64,000 nt of DNA from assembly GCA_964016985.1 (NCBI GenBank), contig OZ024823.1:34896878-34960877 (forward strand), in the 5' to 3' direction. The notes below the pieces were generated by a model that was not told where the DNA came from, did no database searches, and was given only the letters and a program-made list of their open reading frames with translations. The stretch is from Anodontia alba. Taxonomy: Eukaryota; Mollusca; Bivalvia; Lucinida; Lucinidae. Shown in pieces: positions 44,100 to 54,306 of the stretch (positions are counted from its first letter, which is position 1; each line of letters opens with the position of its first letter). The translations under genes were made by a program, and so were the position numbers.

Positions 44100-45005
44100 T
44101 TTTAACCACATATAATGACGAGTTAACAAGACAACATTGCAAATTGACCAGACATAACGATTTTCTGGCAGACTATTACTGTTCGTGAAGCCAACAGAAT
44201 GACCAGTCGACAAAACAGCGTTGCAACTTGACCAGACATGACAGTTTTCTGACAGAATATTATTGAATTTGAATCCAAAAGAATGAAGAGTTAACAAGAC
44301 AATATCACAACCTGTCCAGACAAAACGATTTTCTGACAGAATATTATTGTACTTGAAGCCAACAGAATGACGAGCTAACAAGGCAATATTACAACCTGAG
44401 GCCAGACATAACGATTTTCTGACAGAATATTACTGTACTTGAAGCCAACAGAATGACGAGTTAACAAGGCAACGCTGCAAATTGACAAGACATGACGACT
44501 TTCTGACAATTACTATACTTGAAGCCAACAAAATGACGTTAACAAAGCAACACTGCAAATTGACTAGATATGACGATTTTCTGACAGAGTATTACAGTAC
44601 TTGAAGCCAACAGAATGACAAGTTAACAAAGCAATACTGCAAATTGACTAGACATAACGATTTTCTGACAGAGTATTACTGTACTTGAAGCCAACAAAAT
44701 GACGAGTGATAAGACAATACGGTAAACAAACAAGACACGATGAATATGAAAAGTATTACTGTACGTGAAGCCAACAGAATGACAAGTTCACAGGCAATAC
44801 TGCAAATTAACTGGACATAAGGTTTTTCTGACAGAGCATTACTGTACTTGAAACCAATAGAATGACGAGTTAACAAGGCAATACTGCAAACTGATTAGAC
44901 ATAACGATTTTCTGACAGAGTATTACTGTACTTGAAGCCAACAAAATGACGAGTGATAAGACAATACGGTAAACAAACAAGACACGATGAATATGAACAC
45001 CGCAT
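44100..45005 (-). repeat. Tandem array of ~85-87 bp units with higher-order duplication
   Basis: About ten units contain GAAGCCAACAGAATGACGAG, TTAACAAGGCAA, ACATAACGATTTTCTGACAG and TATTACTGTACTT. The segment GAGTGATAAGACAATACGG...ACACGATGAATATGA occurs exactly at about 44703 and again at about 44951, showing a 248-bp block duplication. Several 87-bp units stay in frame on the minus strand (R-H-S-V-G-F-K-Y-N-N-I-L-S-E-N-R), but nothing else suggests translation. Confidence 0.88.
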
Positions 45006-45946
45006 AATGTCTGTCAGCAGCACTTAACTTCATATCTTGATATAAGTCCATAGTGAGGCCCAAATAGGCGTGAACATGTTTATTACTCACGTCCAATATG
45101 CCTGTTATAACGTAATTTTGGCAAGTCTAAAACAAGATCTATTTCAAGACGTTTTAAACAGAAATTAGAATAAAGCACACTTTATTTGTAAGGAGTGAAA
45201 TGGTTAGTATCAGTGTGTTCTTCGATGAATTAAGCAAATTCAAAAATTTAATATAGTTTTAAACCAATTAAAACACATTATTACAAAATTCAAGTTTATA
45301 TCTTAGTATGGATAAAGAAACAGTCATCCTGACTTTTTAAACTTTTGATCATATATATGTTAAAGATTTAAAATACATAATTTTGTTTCTGTCGTTAGTG
45401 AATTTTAATTTTCAAACGGCGATTAACTGGCTATGCCCTATGTCAAATCAATGAATTACGTAACAAGATTTTCTAGGTGTGTAGCATGTACCTTTTTTTC
45501 ATAGAATTAACAATACTAATAAGAGGAAGAAAGATAGGTCAATTTGCACCGGCTATACTAACAACTAAACTAGATAGCATTAATAAAATCTCATCAGCGT
45601 TTTTATAGTGGCTGACCCAAATTTAGATACTAGTACAACCAATGAAAAATAGCCAACAACGTACGAAAGGAAACCTTGTTCCTCAAGTCCAATAATACAA
45701 CAGGATATTAAATGTAATTCAACTTCGAGAGACCTTATGTGACCTTTGGATCTGTCCCCAAATATCATTTTTATTGTGATAAAAAGTGCGTCCAATGGGA
45801 ATTGCGAAGCAGTTCCCCGAATTCGCAGTTCCCCGAACCGCGGAGCGGTTCGGCGTGCAGACGCACTACTATAGACCACCGAAGTGACCAGTGATGTGTG
45901 TGACCAAAAATGTGATGGTCCAACAAACGCTTGGGTGGTTCGGTGC
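45006..45946. other. Intergenic, nothing recognised
   Basis: AT-rich to about 45780. A CCCCGAA/TTCG-rich patch with GAACCGCGGAGCGGTTC (45835-45851) is a short perfect inverted repeat. No gene supported. Confidence 0.4.
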
Positions 45947-46087
45947 TTATCCTGAAAAACAATAAGCGTTCCATGATTTGGCAGAGACTACTGACACGGG
46001 GGCCGTGCCGATAATAGCAACAAAACAGCCAATAACTCCAAGTATTCCAATTGCAAGGGCTTGAATCACGAGACTTATGACGTCAGC
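45947..46087 (-). other. Candidate exon with one membrane helix
   Basis: Minus-strand frame of 46 codons opening after an acceptor-like GCAATTTGTGTAG. It reads S-L-V-I-Q-A-L-A-I-G-I-L-G-V-I-G-C-F-V-A, then I-I-G-T-A-P-V-S-V-V-S-A-K-S-W-N, and ends in TAA. A Gly-rich first helix followed by a Trp-containing loop recalls tetraspan/claudin-type proteins, but no diagnostic motif is present. There is no in-frame ATG and no donor, so it could be chance or a decayed exon. TGACGTCA at 46078-46085 is a CRE palindrome, possibly fortuitous. Confidence 0.25.
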
Positions 46088-47167
46088 CTACACAAATTGC
46101 GATCGCGGTCATTTTGAATGTTGTCTCCACTTCGAATTTTATTTCTATCCATTCTGTCTATTTGCAAGCTAAGCATAATTCGTTTTGTGCATAAGGTACA
46201 CTTTGGTGTAGAGTTTTAGATAACATAGACTACGCTCTTTTCACGTGATAATCTTAAAAAAACTTCGACACAATATTGTGTTTGTTCGACTGGTTTGTAA
46301 ATTGTTGTTATTTTTATTTATTTTTTTTATGTTTTTCATAATGTGTAGATTTGCAAAAAAAAAAAAAAAAAAAAAAAAAAAACAAAAAAAAAACAAGACC
46401 AAAAAGAAACAAAGACAAACACGCACAAACGGTAAAAAATGTTTAGGAAAAATCCTAGGGCAATAAAATGGATTTCAGGTATGCGGACAAAAGTATATTG
46501 TCGTTGTACCTGTCATCGGCATACACTAGTTTTCGGTATTCGGAAAGCATGGCCCCGCCCATCGGGGCCAGCGAAATAGATCGGCTGCCTAAAGCCTTCA
46601 TGGCAGAGCTGCTAGTAACTAAGCAGGACCCGAATACATGTGATCGGGTCGGGTAAAAGTCCCACAAGTTTGGAGTCAAAGTCTCTGAACTACTGAAATA
46701 TTGTTGACTTGGACGTTATATCGCAATTCATGCAGTGGATTCAGAAAGCAAGCGTGGTCTGTAATCAAATTCAATTAGATCTGACCAACCCACCTATGAA
46801 GCATGTGATGATAATTTGGACGCAAGGATATAGGTATAAAAAAAATCATATTATTTCCAAATGCATGCATATTGTTTGACATCGGATGTCAGACACCATG
46901 GTACTCTTCAGGGTTTTATTATATCCGACGGAGGAATATTTCATTTTATGAGTGCTATTAAAAATATATTTCTTTCCTTTATAAACACTTATCATTAGCC
47001 ATATTTTTATGTCGGTATAAAAGCTTTATAAAATTTCAGACATATTTTTTGGGAGAAACATGAGGCATTTCTCCTTCTGAGTTTTTTAATTTCAACATAT
47101 AAAGTCAGAAGTATTCCTATCATAAAACACAGGAAAAATTTTAATTTGAACATACAAAAATATTAGC
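46088..47167. other. Intergenic; poly-A at 46355-46382
   Basis: Overlapping frames on both strands at 46455-46679 have protein-like composition but no recognised family, and the two cannot both be real. Nothing else is supported. Confidence 0.4.
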
Positions 47168-47424
47168 CATCACGAAAACATACTTATATAATTTTGACCC
47201 CCTTAAAACCCACTTTTATATAGCAAAACTTGAGTTTACAGGGGTATACATTATTTTTCTTATTTCTGCTCAAAAACATTGATTGTGGGTAATCGTTAGA
47301 ACCGTGTAGCCGAGGCGATTCTAACGGGTACTCACAATCTATGTTTTGGGCAGAAATATATGGAAAATTTCAATTTTTGGAGGTGAAATTTTCTATGTAT
47401 TTGAATAGGCGTGTTTTCGTAATG
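47168..47424 (+). mobile_element. Family A foldback MITE, copy A14
   Basis: CATCACGAAAACATACT to ...GTTTTCGTAATG. The hairpin tip is diverged (GAACCGTGTAGCCGAGGCG); part of the right arm is deleted. Confidence 0.86.
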
Positions 47425-47489
47425 GAAGACATCCACTGGAAATGCTACAATCAGGAAGCATAAGCCTTCCGAGGCACCAAACAAGGAGA

Positions 47490-47774
47490 CATCACGAAAA
47501 CATACCTATATAATTTTGACCCCCCTTAAACCCCACTTTTATACAGTAAAACTGGGGTTTACAGCGGTATACATTATTTTTCTTTTTACTGCTCAAAAAC
47601 ATAGATTGTGGTACTCGTTAGAACCGCCTCGGCGAGGCGGTTCAACGAGTACCCACAATCTATGTTTTGAGCAGAAATATGAAAAATTTCATTTTTTTAT
47701 ATATGATATATGAAAATTTTCATTTTTGGGGGGTAAAATTTTCAGTATATTTGAATAGGCGTGTTTTCGCAATG
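47490..47774 (+). mobile_element. Family A foldback MITE, copy A15
   Basis: CATCACGAAAACATACC to ...GTTTTCGCAATG; clean TTAGAACCGCCTCG hairpin with one base missing in the right arm. A on both sides. Confidence 0.88.
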
Positions 47775-47925
47775 AGAAGAGTAACATATAAGGACAGAAC
47801 AAACGCCACATATGAAACCACAGACGGACAAACAAAGAAGAACTTGAACAGAGGAATCGCACTGGAACGATCTGTTGAAAAACTACTGTAGGTCTTAAAC
47901 CAGTTTTAATCGCGCGAAACCTCAC
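47775..47925 (+). repeat. Unclassified interspersed repeat, second copy
   Basis: CATATGAAACCACAGACGG, CTGGAACGATCTGTTGAAA, CCAGTTTTAATCGCGCG match 34905-35075 (minus). Confidence 0.55.
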
Positions 47926-47979
47926 CCTTTATTCTGATGCAACTCCAAATATATCTTCGGTCCGGGTGGCAAAAATTTT

Positions 47980-48050
47980 AGAGCAGGTCCCTTGGTATGC
48001 AGGAAAATAAACAGGAAGTCACAAAAATGGTCTCCCTTGTGAAAGATGAT
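47980..48050 (-). repeat. Family D fragment D9
   Basis: GGTATGCAGGAAAATAAACAGG and GGTCTCCCTTGTG are the D left arm in reverse; no hairpin remains. Confidence 0.6.
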
Positions 48051-48093
48051 GAAAAATCCAATAGGTGTATCAAGTCGATTCAATATGATTATA

Positions 48094-48470
48094 CAGTCGA
48101 ATCTCAATGGTTCGAACATCTTTGGAACCATGGAAATGTGTTCTAGATATAGATATTTTTAGCTTTTGAGGGTTTATCATACATGTAGCGCCAGGTTAGG
48201 AGACAAATGGAAACAATATAGAGATGTCTTTTCGATCTTCTAAAAAATAATGGTATGTTGAGTGTTCGCATTAGAATCACCTCGTTAAGGTGATTCTAAT
48301 AAGTACTCACAATTATATTTTCATGATAAAATAGGAAAACTTGCTAAAATATTTCTAAATATTTGTTTTCTTGAGCTGTCAGATGAATTTCTCAGGGACT
48401 TAAAACTTGGAGGAGTTCGAATTAGCCATGGTAAACGAGCCATCGGGGTTCGAGCTATTGAGGTTGACTG
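48094..48470 (+). mobile_element. Family F MITE, copy 3
   Basis: CAGTCGAATCTCAATGGTTC to ...ATTGAGGTTGACTG with TA on both sides. Hairpin GCATTAGAATCACCTCGTT pairs with AAGGTGATTCTAATAAG. Confidence 0.87.
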
Positions 48471-48543
48471 TATAAGGTAATAATTACGGGGGCTTGATAT
48501 ACTTTATAAATTTTAGATCATTTTTACCTTGGAAAACAACTTT

Positions 48544-48740
48544 CATCACGAAAACATATCTATATAATTGTGACCCCCTTAAATCCCACTTTTATATAGT
48601 AAAACTGGGGTTTTCAGGGATATACATTATTTGTCTTTTTGCTGCTTGGAAACATGGATTGTGGGTACCCGTTAGAACCGCCTCGATGAGGCGGTTCTAA
48701 AGAGTACCCACAATTGCTGTTTTGAGCAAAAATAACAAAG
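48544..48740 (+). mobile_element. Family A copy A16, right arm truncated
   Basis: CATCACGAAAACATATC start, complete C-rich arm and hairpin (TTAGAACCGCCTCGATGAGGCGG), then loss of identity after GTTTTGAGCAAAAATAAC. Confidence 0.82.
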
Positions 48741-48814
48741 CATATCACATTTTTTCAGCTGAAACTTTTTGTTTTTTTGCACCCATAAAAAATGCCATTA
48801 TATTCGTAGAGAAT

Positions 48815-48965
48815 GAATTCCTTTTGGCTTTCCTGCACATCAGAGCCCTTCTGAAAAAGGGGTATACTCTAAAAGGAAAGCATTTGCTCCCTGTTAGAGT
48901 AGACCCTTTTTCAGGAGGCAGGCATATGGAACACTGACAGAAATGCTTCCCTTGAAAGTGCATCC
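48815..48965. mobile_element. Family D MITE, shortened copy D10
   Basis: TTTTGGCTTTCCTGCACATC left, CTCTAAAAGGAAAGCATTTG then directly TGTTAGAGTAGACCC: the hairpin centre is deleted. The right arm AGGAGGCAGGC is retained. Confidence 0.68.
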
Positions 48966-49102
48966 ATTGCCCTCAAATACGCTGATATGCATACATATAT
49001 GTAGAACTATTGTGATTGTTCTTTGCACTGTAGAAAGCTTCCCTAATTCCTTCATACAAATAACGTACTTACACAAAGAGTACGGACAGAGAAAGCCTGA
49101 GA

Positions 49103-49158
49103 AAGCAGTGTTGACTCAGACGCCATAAAATGCGGCGTATGATGAGTGTCAACACAGT
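49103..49158. repeat. Family B hairpin, diverged
   Basis: GAAAGCAGTGTTGACTCAGACGCC pairs with GGCGTATGATGAGTGTCAACAC. Confidence 0.65.
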
Positions 49159-49163
49159 TGGTC

Positions 49164-49428
49164 CATCACGAAAACAAGCCTATATATAATTTTGACCCCC
49201 TTAAACCCCACTTTTATATAGTAAAACTGGGGTTTACAGGGGTATACATTATTTTTCTTATTTCTGCTCAAAACTTAGATTGTGGGTACTCGTGAGGCGG
49301 TTCTAACGAGTACCCACAATCTATGTTTTGAGCAGACATTTGAAAAATATCAGATTTTTTATCTGAAAATTTTCATTTTTTGGAGGTGAAATTGTCTCTT
49401 ATATTTGAATAGGCTTGTTTTCGTAATG
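49164..49428 (+). mobile_element. Family A foldback MITE, copy A17
   Basis: CATCACGAAAACAAGCC to ...GTTTTCGTAATG. The left stem lacks the tip (GGTACTCGTGAGGCGG), while the right stem is complete. C on both sides. Confidence 0.88.
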
Positions 49429-49534
49429 CACTAATCTAACAGTTATCAGCTAGTGATATGGACTTGGTCAACGTTTATATTATTTACAGTAAAGAGTTAA
49501 GATGTCGGAATACTTAGGATAAAATGCGGAAACA

Positions 49535-49764
49535 ACTGGGCCCAGTTGCTCAAAACTTCTTCATGTTCATCGTGACGTAAAATTTTTTATTTTGAAATAT
49601 GGCGAATACATGATATTTTTTGCTGAAGAAATGAGTAGCAAAAGCTACTCACATTTTTGCAGCAAAAATATCAGTGTGTTTGAAAATACCTTAGCAACAA
49701 CAGTTAGCGAGTTTGTATTTAACAAGCTCGTTAAGCTAACGATGCTTTGAACAACTGGGCCCAG
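49535..49764. mobile_element. Family I MITE, copy 2
   Basis: ACTGGGCCCAGTTGCTCAAA to TTTGAACAACTGGGCCCAG; central GAGTAGCAAAAGCTACTC hairpin. A poly-A tract follows at about 49782. Confidence 0.88.
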
Positions 49765-49939
49765 ATATTTAATGAAAAAGGAAAAAAAAAAAAAAAAAAA
49801 ACACATGAGTAGCTATAGCATCGCATTATCATAAGTTTTTCTTAATTCTGTGAATGATCAGCATAATGATAAATGACCTTGACCTTATGGCATAAGGGTA
49901 CAGCAAAGGTCCAGATCATTTTGCACAGACGCGCAATCA

Positions 49940-50160
49940 ATATTATTTATAAAAATTCTGATATTTTCATATTTCTGCTCAAAACATAGCTTGTGGGTAC
50001 TCGTTAGAACCGCCTCGGCGGGGCGGTTCTAACGAGTACCCACAATCTATGCTTTGTTAGCAAAATAAGCAAAATAATGTACACTCATGTAAACCCCAAT
50101 TTTACTATATGAAAGTGGGGTTAAGGGGGTCAAAATTATATAGGCGTGTTTTCGTGATGT
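49940..50160 (-). mobile_element. Family A copy A18, left end lost
   Basis: TATAAAAATTCTGATATTTTC begins inside the left arm. The hairpin TTAGAACCGCCTCGGCG and the right terminus GTTTTCGTGATG are intact. Confidence 0.84.
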
Positions 50161-50439
50161 AAATTTCCCGATCATAAAAGATGTAAAATGCACTTTACTG
50201 CGTTGCACCTCACATATTAATCTCCATTCGCAAAGGACTACTTTTTTGTGACATAATTCTGTCAGAATTTTCCTTTTTTTTTTTATCATACAACTGTCTT
50301 GCTGCAAACCGGAATAGAAAAGAAATTTGAACCCAAAACATATCGGAAATTACCTTCACTGTATTATTATTGTTTCTGTCGGAATTTTTAAACCATGCCT
50401 AGCATGTTAACAAATCTTAAATGATATCTAGTCATGCAA

Positions 50440-50750
50440 GCAAAAAAGTGTCTAACCGCATGCGCGAGACAGGAAGTTTCAGATTAGCCTACATAATTCC
50501 TTAATCCGGCCACGGTCTTTAATGTTCACATATGGATTTCCGACTAGTCAAACCGCCTTATAAAAAATGAAGGCCCGGATCAGATTGTGCGGAAGAACTG
50601 GTTGATCTGCGTCTTCTGTACTTGCATTTGAGATAGTGAAGTAGGCAATGACAACTGTTTTCATGTAGTCTGCTTTTTTCAGAAGAAAAGCGAACTGTGT
50701 TATCTTTGTAGGGTCCATACCAAGCGCAGTCTGATCAGGGCCTTCACTGT
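50440..50750. repeat. Family C-like repeat, strongly diverged
   Basis: CCGCATGCGCGAGAC, GGCCCGGATCAGATTGTGCGG and GCGCAGTCTGATCAGGGCCT recall C, but the arms pair poorly. A short SINE tail-like GATTTGGAGTTTTACGGCC lies at about 50803. Confidence 0.45.
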
Positions 50751-51394
50751 CCTAATACAAATCGCTGGGTACTGTAGGAGATATCAACAGGATTTTGATT
50801 TGATTTGGAGTTTTACGGCCTAACAGGGGCGTAGCAGCGAATTTCATATTAGTGCGACAATTATATAGCACCGACGCTGCGTATGCGAGCGCCAAAGGCG
50901 CGAAACCAGGTTAGCGGGTCTGGGGGCATGCTCCCACTGCTTGTTTTAAAAAATCGGCGCCATTTGATGGCTTCTGGCTCATTCTGTTGCAGATTTGAGC
51001 GTGTTCTGAAAGCGATATTTTTCAACACAAAACTAAGAGAAAACCATGAAATGTGGCCACGTAAAAAAATAAATAAATAAAGATAAAAAAAAAATAAAAT
51101 AAAATAAAAAAAAATAATGCATTTGTGAATATAACATCGCATGTTCGATTTTTTGCTTAATTTAAACATCAGAAACCCGGCGTTATCATGTAACGATGCT
51201 TTTAATGGGCGGTTTCTTGGTTTTTCGACAAATAATAAATCTAAAGGCATTCTGCTGATGTAGACAATGGAAATGCAAGTCATTTTCTTCTTAATGTAGC
51301 AGGTAAAAAGTTAATGTTCCCTGCTAAATGCACGGAAACAATATACAATTTAATGGATTGTCTGACTATCTGACTACAGTGCGTTAGCTGTCAG
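50751..51394. other. Intergenic, A-rich patch near 51060-51120
   Basis: The open frames on both strands at 50861-51283 have no recognisable domain. Nothing supported. Confidence 0.4.
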
Positions 51395-51535
51395 TTAGAG
51401 TTGGCGTCTGGGATTTTTTTCTGCCAAACACAAAGACAATATGCATGAAATGTCAAAGCCTATTTTCTAGAAAAAAAAAAAGTTCAAAATGTCGTCTACT
51501 GAATTTTCTACCCAGAGTGCTAAACGTTAAATCGA
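51395..51535. mobile_element. Family K MITE
   Basis: CATGAAATGTCAAAGCC, TATTTTCTAGAAAA and ACCCAGAGTGCTAAACGTTA on the right. The left arm is diverged. Confidence 0.55.
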
Positions 51536-51858
51536 TATTACTGGTACCAATTCTTCACCCTTTAGCTCCTTGCTCGTGATTTCATTTACTTCACAACTGA
51601 CCTCCAAACAGTGATTTATTACTCAACAAATCACTGCTAGAGCTGATCTATTTTTTTAAATTAAGTTACCCAGGAATGGACAAAATCACGAAGCACATAG
51701 CCTTCTAGATACACCGAAGGAAGAAGAGATGAGGAAGAAACAATGACAAGATACAATGCCATAGTTGCAATAACAGATATACAAAACCAAAGAAGAACTG
51801 CAACAAACAATAATAAACCAGCGCACGACAAAACCTACAACTGCAACAAACAACAAAT

Positions 51859-52095
51859 GAGCCAGCGCACGACAAAACCTACAATAAGACCTGTGCGACC
51901 AGTGAAGACTCAGATCAGCCTGCGCATCCGCGCAGTCTGATCAGAGTCTTCGCTGATCGCATGTGCCTTTTACAGCCCCCAGGCTATCTAAAAAAGAATA
52001 ATGAGAACCCTTGCCATACTGAGTTGATGTACATGTTGATCTCAGTATTTGCTGGTCACACAGGTCTTATTGTAGGTTTTGTCGTGCGCTGGCTC
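51859..52095. mobile_element. MITE with 45-bp near-perfect inverted ends
   Basis: GAGCCAGCGCACGACAAAAC at the left is mirrored exactly at 52095, and pairing extends to GACCAG/CTGGTC. Inside is a C-type hairpin (CAGATCAGCCTGCGCATCCG). An extra partial arm, GCGCACGACAAAACCTACAA, precedes it at about 51821. Confidence 0.88.
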
Positions 52096-52179
52096 AAATA
52101 TGTTCGGTCCGTGTAGGACCCTTTACCTTATCAGTGAACCATCATGGGTCGTGCCAGGAGTAAACGTGTCTTTGGGCAT

Positions 52180-52370
52180 ATGCGGACGACGAAGGCGCAG
52201 ATCAGCCTGCGCAATCTGATCAGGGCCTTCGCTGTCCGCAAACTGAATCTTTGGATATTATAGATGTTTCAGTGGGAGCAAATGCCCGGATGAAACTTTG
52301 CGAATGAGCAGGATGATATGAATCCGGACATTTTGCGCATGCTCGAAGGCACTTTTTCGCTTGACGTGAC
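52180..52370. repeat. Family C double-hairpin repeat, copy C8
   Basis: GCGGACGACGAAGGCGCAGA...CTTCGCTGTCCGC hairpin, spacer, then CCGGATGAAAC...GAATCCGG hairpin and GCTTGACGTGACC. A close relative of 58655-58870. Confidence 0.68.
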
Positions 52371-52539
52371 CCTTATGATCAAAGCATTGCAATGAAACAA
52401 GTTAGAGGGCCCAATGGCAATCTGAACCCAGAGCAAAAGAAAACCTTAAGTTGGACTATGATGGACCCGACTACAGACCAGCAACAGTCAAGCGCCATCC
52501 TCCTGAAACAAACTGAGGATGGATCTGTCATACAGCCCG

Positions 52540-52645
52540 CCCAGTAAGCATTCTTTATAAATCTATAGCGGGCCGTTACGGCCCGTCAGGGTAGCTGACG
52601 GGCCGATAACGGCCCGCTATAGATTTATAAAGAATGCTAGCTGGG
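52540..52645. mobile_element. CCCAG palindrome, second type
   Basis: A 106-bp near-perfect palindrome from CCCAGTAAGCATTCTTTAT to its complement, core AGCGGGCCGTTACGGCCCGT. The ends resemble those at 11210, but the interior is unrelated. Confidence 0.85.
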
Positions 52646-52937
52646 CGAGGCCCAACTCTCCGTCCTGCAATTAAACAGAGAAGCAAAGTTATCAGTCATA
52701 ACCATATTAAAAAAAAAAAAACCAAAGGACTGATAGTCCTAAGAGTCTGCTAGCTCGTAAAGTATTGATGGAGTGCTGAGTATCCTCTATGCAAACACAA
52801 TACATGCAAAGAAGATAGGTGGCATTCCAATGCTACAAATACTACACCAAACGATGGAGTTCTATTGAATATATCAAGCATCTGGGCATTGTACTTCCTG
52901 AAAAGAAGACTTTCTTTAAAAATCTATTAAATGTACG

Positions 52938-53411
52938 TCAAGCGAAGACTGCATATGGGTTGAATGAGAAAGTCATAGCGAGTGCTGTCTCTAAATCAAG
53001 GAAAGGATACTTCACTGAGGATATGATTTTTTTTTTCACTTTCCAGTGATAATGCTGGTTGTCAAGTGAAAAATAAGATGGCAAATCACATGTCTCTAAA
53101 TAGTCATGATATGTCTTGGAATTCTTTTTTGCATACTTGTATAATTTATCTCCTGCAAACAGAATTTCATTCATGTTGTTCGCATTCCACATGTTGGTAC
53201 AGATCCTTTTCTGTACACATTTCACCAAAAATACTAAACAACATGGTAGGCATTGACGCCCTCTTGAATCAGAACTAAATATCTCATCTCCTTGATGGAT
53301 ACTTCCTTGCAATAATACAGATGCATTTTCTTGTAGATTTATATGATTTGATGGACCTGGATTTTGCTCTATATCCATATTTTCACACTTGCTTACAACC
53401 AGTGGCTTCAT
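52938..53411 (-). pseudogene. 2A-like motif plus RGRQC-box protein, decayed fragment
   Basis: Frame from ATG 53409-53411 to the TGA at 52938-52940. Residues 13-20 read D-I-E-Q-N-P-G-P (53352-53375), matching the 2A/CHYSEL consensus DxExNPGP that makes ribosomes skip a peptide bond. It is followed by S-R-G-R-Q-C near residue 52, then N-E-I-L-F-A-G-D-K-L-Y and a Y-P-F-L-D-L-E-T-A-L stretch. In other invertebrate mobile-element proteins, as I recall them, a similar RGxQC box, GDxLY segment and later FDSH motif form a cysteine-peptidase-like domain; that comparison is from memory. Beyond the stop the same frame resumes with F-N-R-T-P-S-F-G-V-V-F, like a decayed continuation. No helicase or reverse transcriptase follows. 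Confidence 0.5.
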
Positions 53412-53420
53412 CAAACATTA

Positions 53421-54306
53421 AATTTACATTCAGAGACAAGGCTTTGTGAGAAAATTTACTATTCCTTGAAAAACAACCAACATGAACACTCTGTACTACA
53501 CGCTTTCTCTATCAGTTTCTCAAAATCAGTCAGATGGAAATGCATTTTACTTGTTTTAATGTATAAATAAGAATGGGTCTTTACTGAGGCATCTGTGTGA
53601 AACAGATATACATAAATAATCTAACCATGTACTGAAAAAACTAAATACAATTATTTCTCTTCTGTTTTGTTTCTTTCTTCACAAAAACATCCATTTTATT
53701 ATCTGCATATATTGGCCAATGCAGTGATTGGAATAATAAATCTCTTTATTTTCCAATCAAGTTTATCACCTGATTATTCCAAATGAGTGTATCTCCAGCA
53801 GCAATTTCCAATTTCTAGAATTATTAAAGTTCAACTCTAGATAAGCTCCAGCTCATACAAATTCAACACCTGATGTAGCTCCACGATTATTCTAGTGCAA
53901 TTTTATAAATTTACTGTATCTTTATCAACTTATTATTAAGACAAGAGCAGATTAAATAAATTTGAAATGGCTATGTTCAGTCCAGATTAGCTTTAATAAC
54001 TGATTGTCATTTGCTAGTGCTTCACCTAAGCATCAACAGATTAGCCCGACCAGCTATGCCTACCCTTTTCAAGAGATTTTCAGATGTCCAAAAAAGAAGG
54101 GTCATAAACCTATAAATGGGCCAGCAATCGTAAAACAACTCCGTGTCACTGAAGTGTGAATAGTTATTTCATGTAGAAGGAATGAATTAAGTGCCTGATT
54201 TCTTGCTATATTCAATATCGAATGAGTAGATTCTGATTATGTAAATACTGATACCTTTCTTTTCGTTCAGCTTCCGTTGCTAAGCACAACATCAAAGATG
54301 GCGAGT
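53421..54306. other. Intergenic, AT-rich
   Basis: If the 2A ORF belonged to a longer gene, upstream coding sequence would lie here, but its frame is closed by TAA at 53418-53420. No other motif recognised. Confidence 0.4.

Noticed and set aside
44067..44381. 104-codon frame with 29-residue repeats as a repeat protein
   Set aside because: It is an 87-bp tandem array whose unit length happens to be a multiple of three; frames break in the later units.
44100..45005. CRISPR-like array
   Set aside because: Units are continuous 85-87 bp tandem repeats without unique spacers, in animal DNA.
46078..46085. TGACGTCA as a firm regulatory site
   Set aside because: An 8-base match alone is expected by chance in 64 kb often enough; kept only as a remark.
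46455..46679. Protein-like frame on either strand
   Set aside because: No family, splice sites or homologous copy; the strand choice is arbitrary.
52819..53049. Plus-strand 76-codon frame
   Set aside because: Its 3' half is antisense to the 2A/RGRQC frame and carries no motif.
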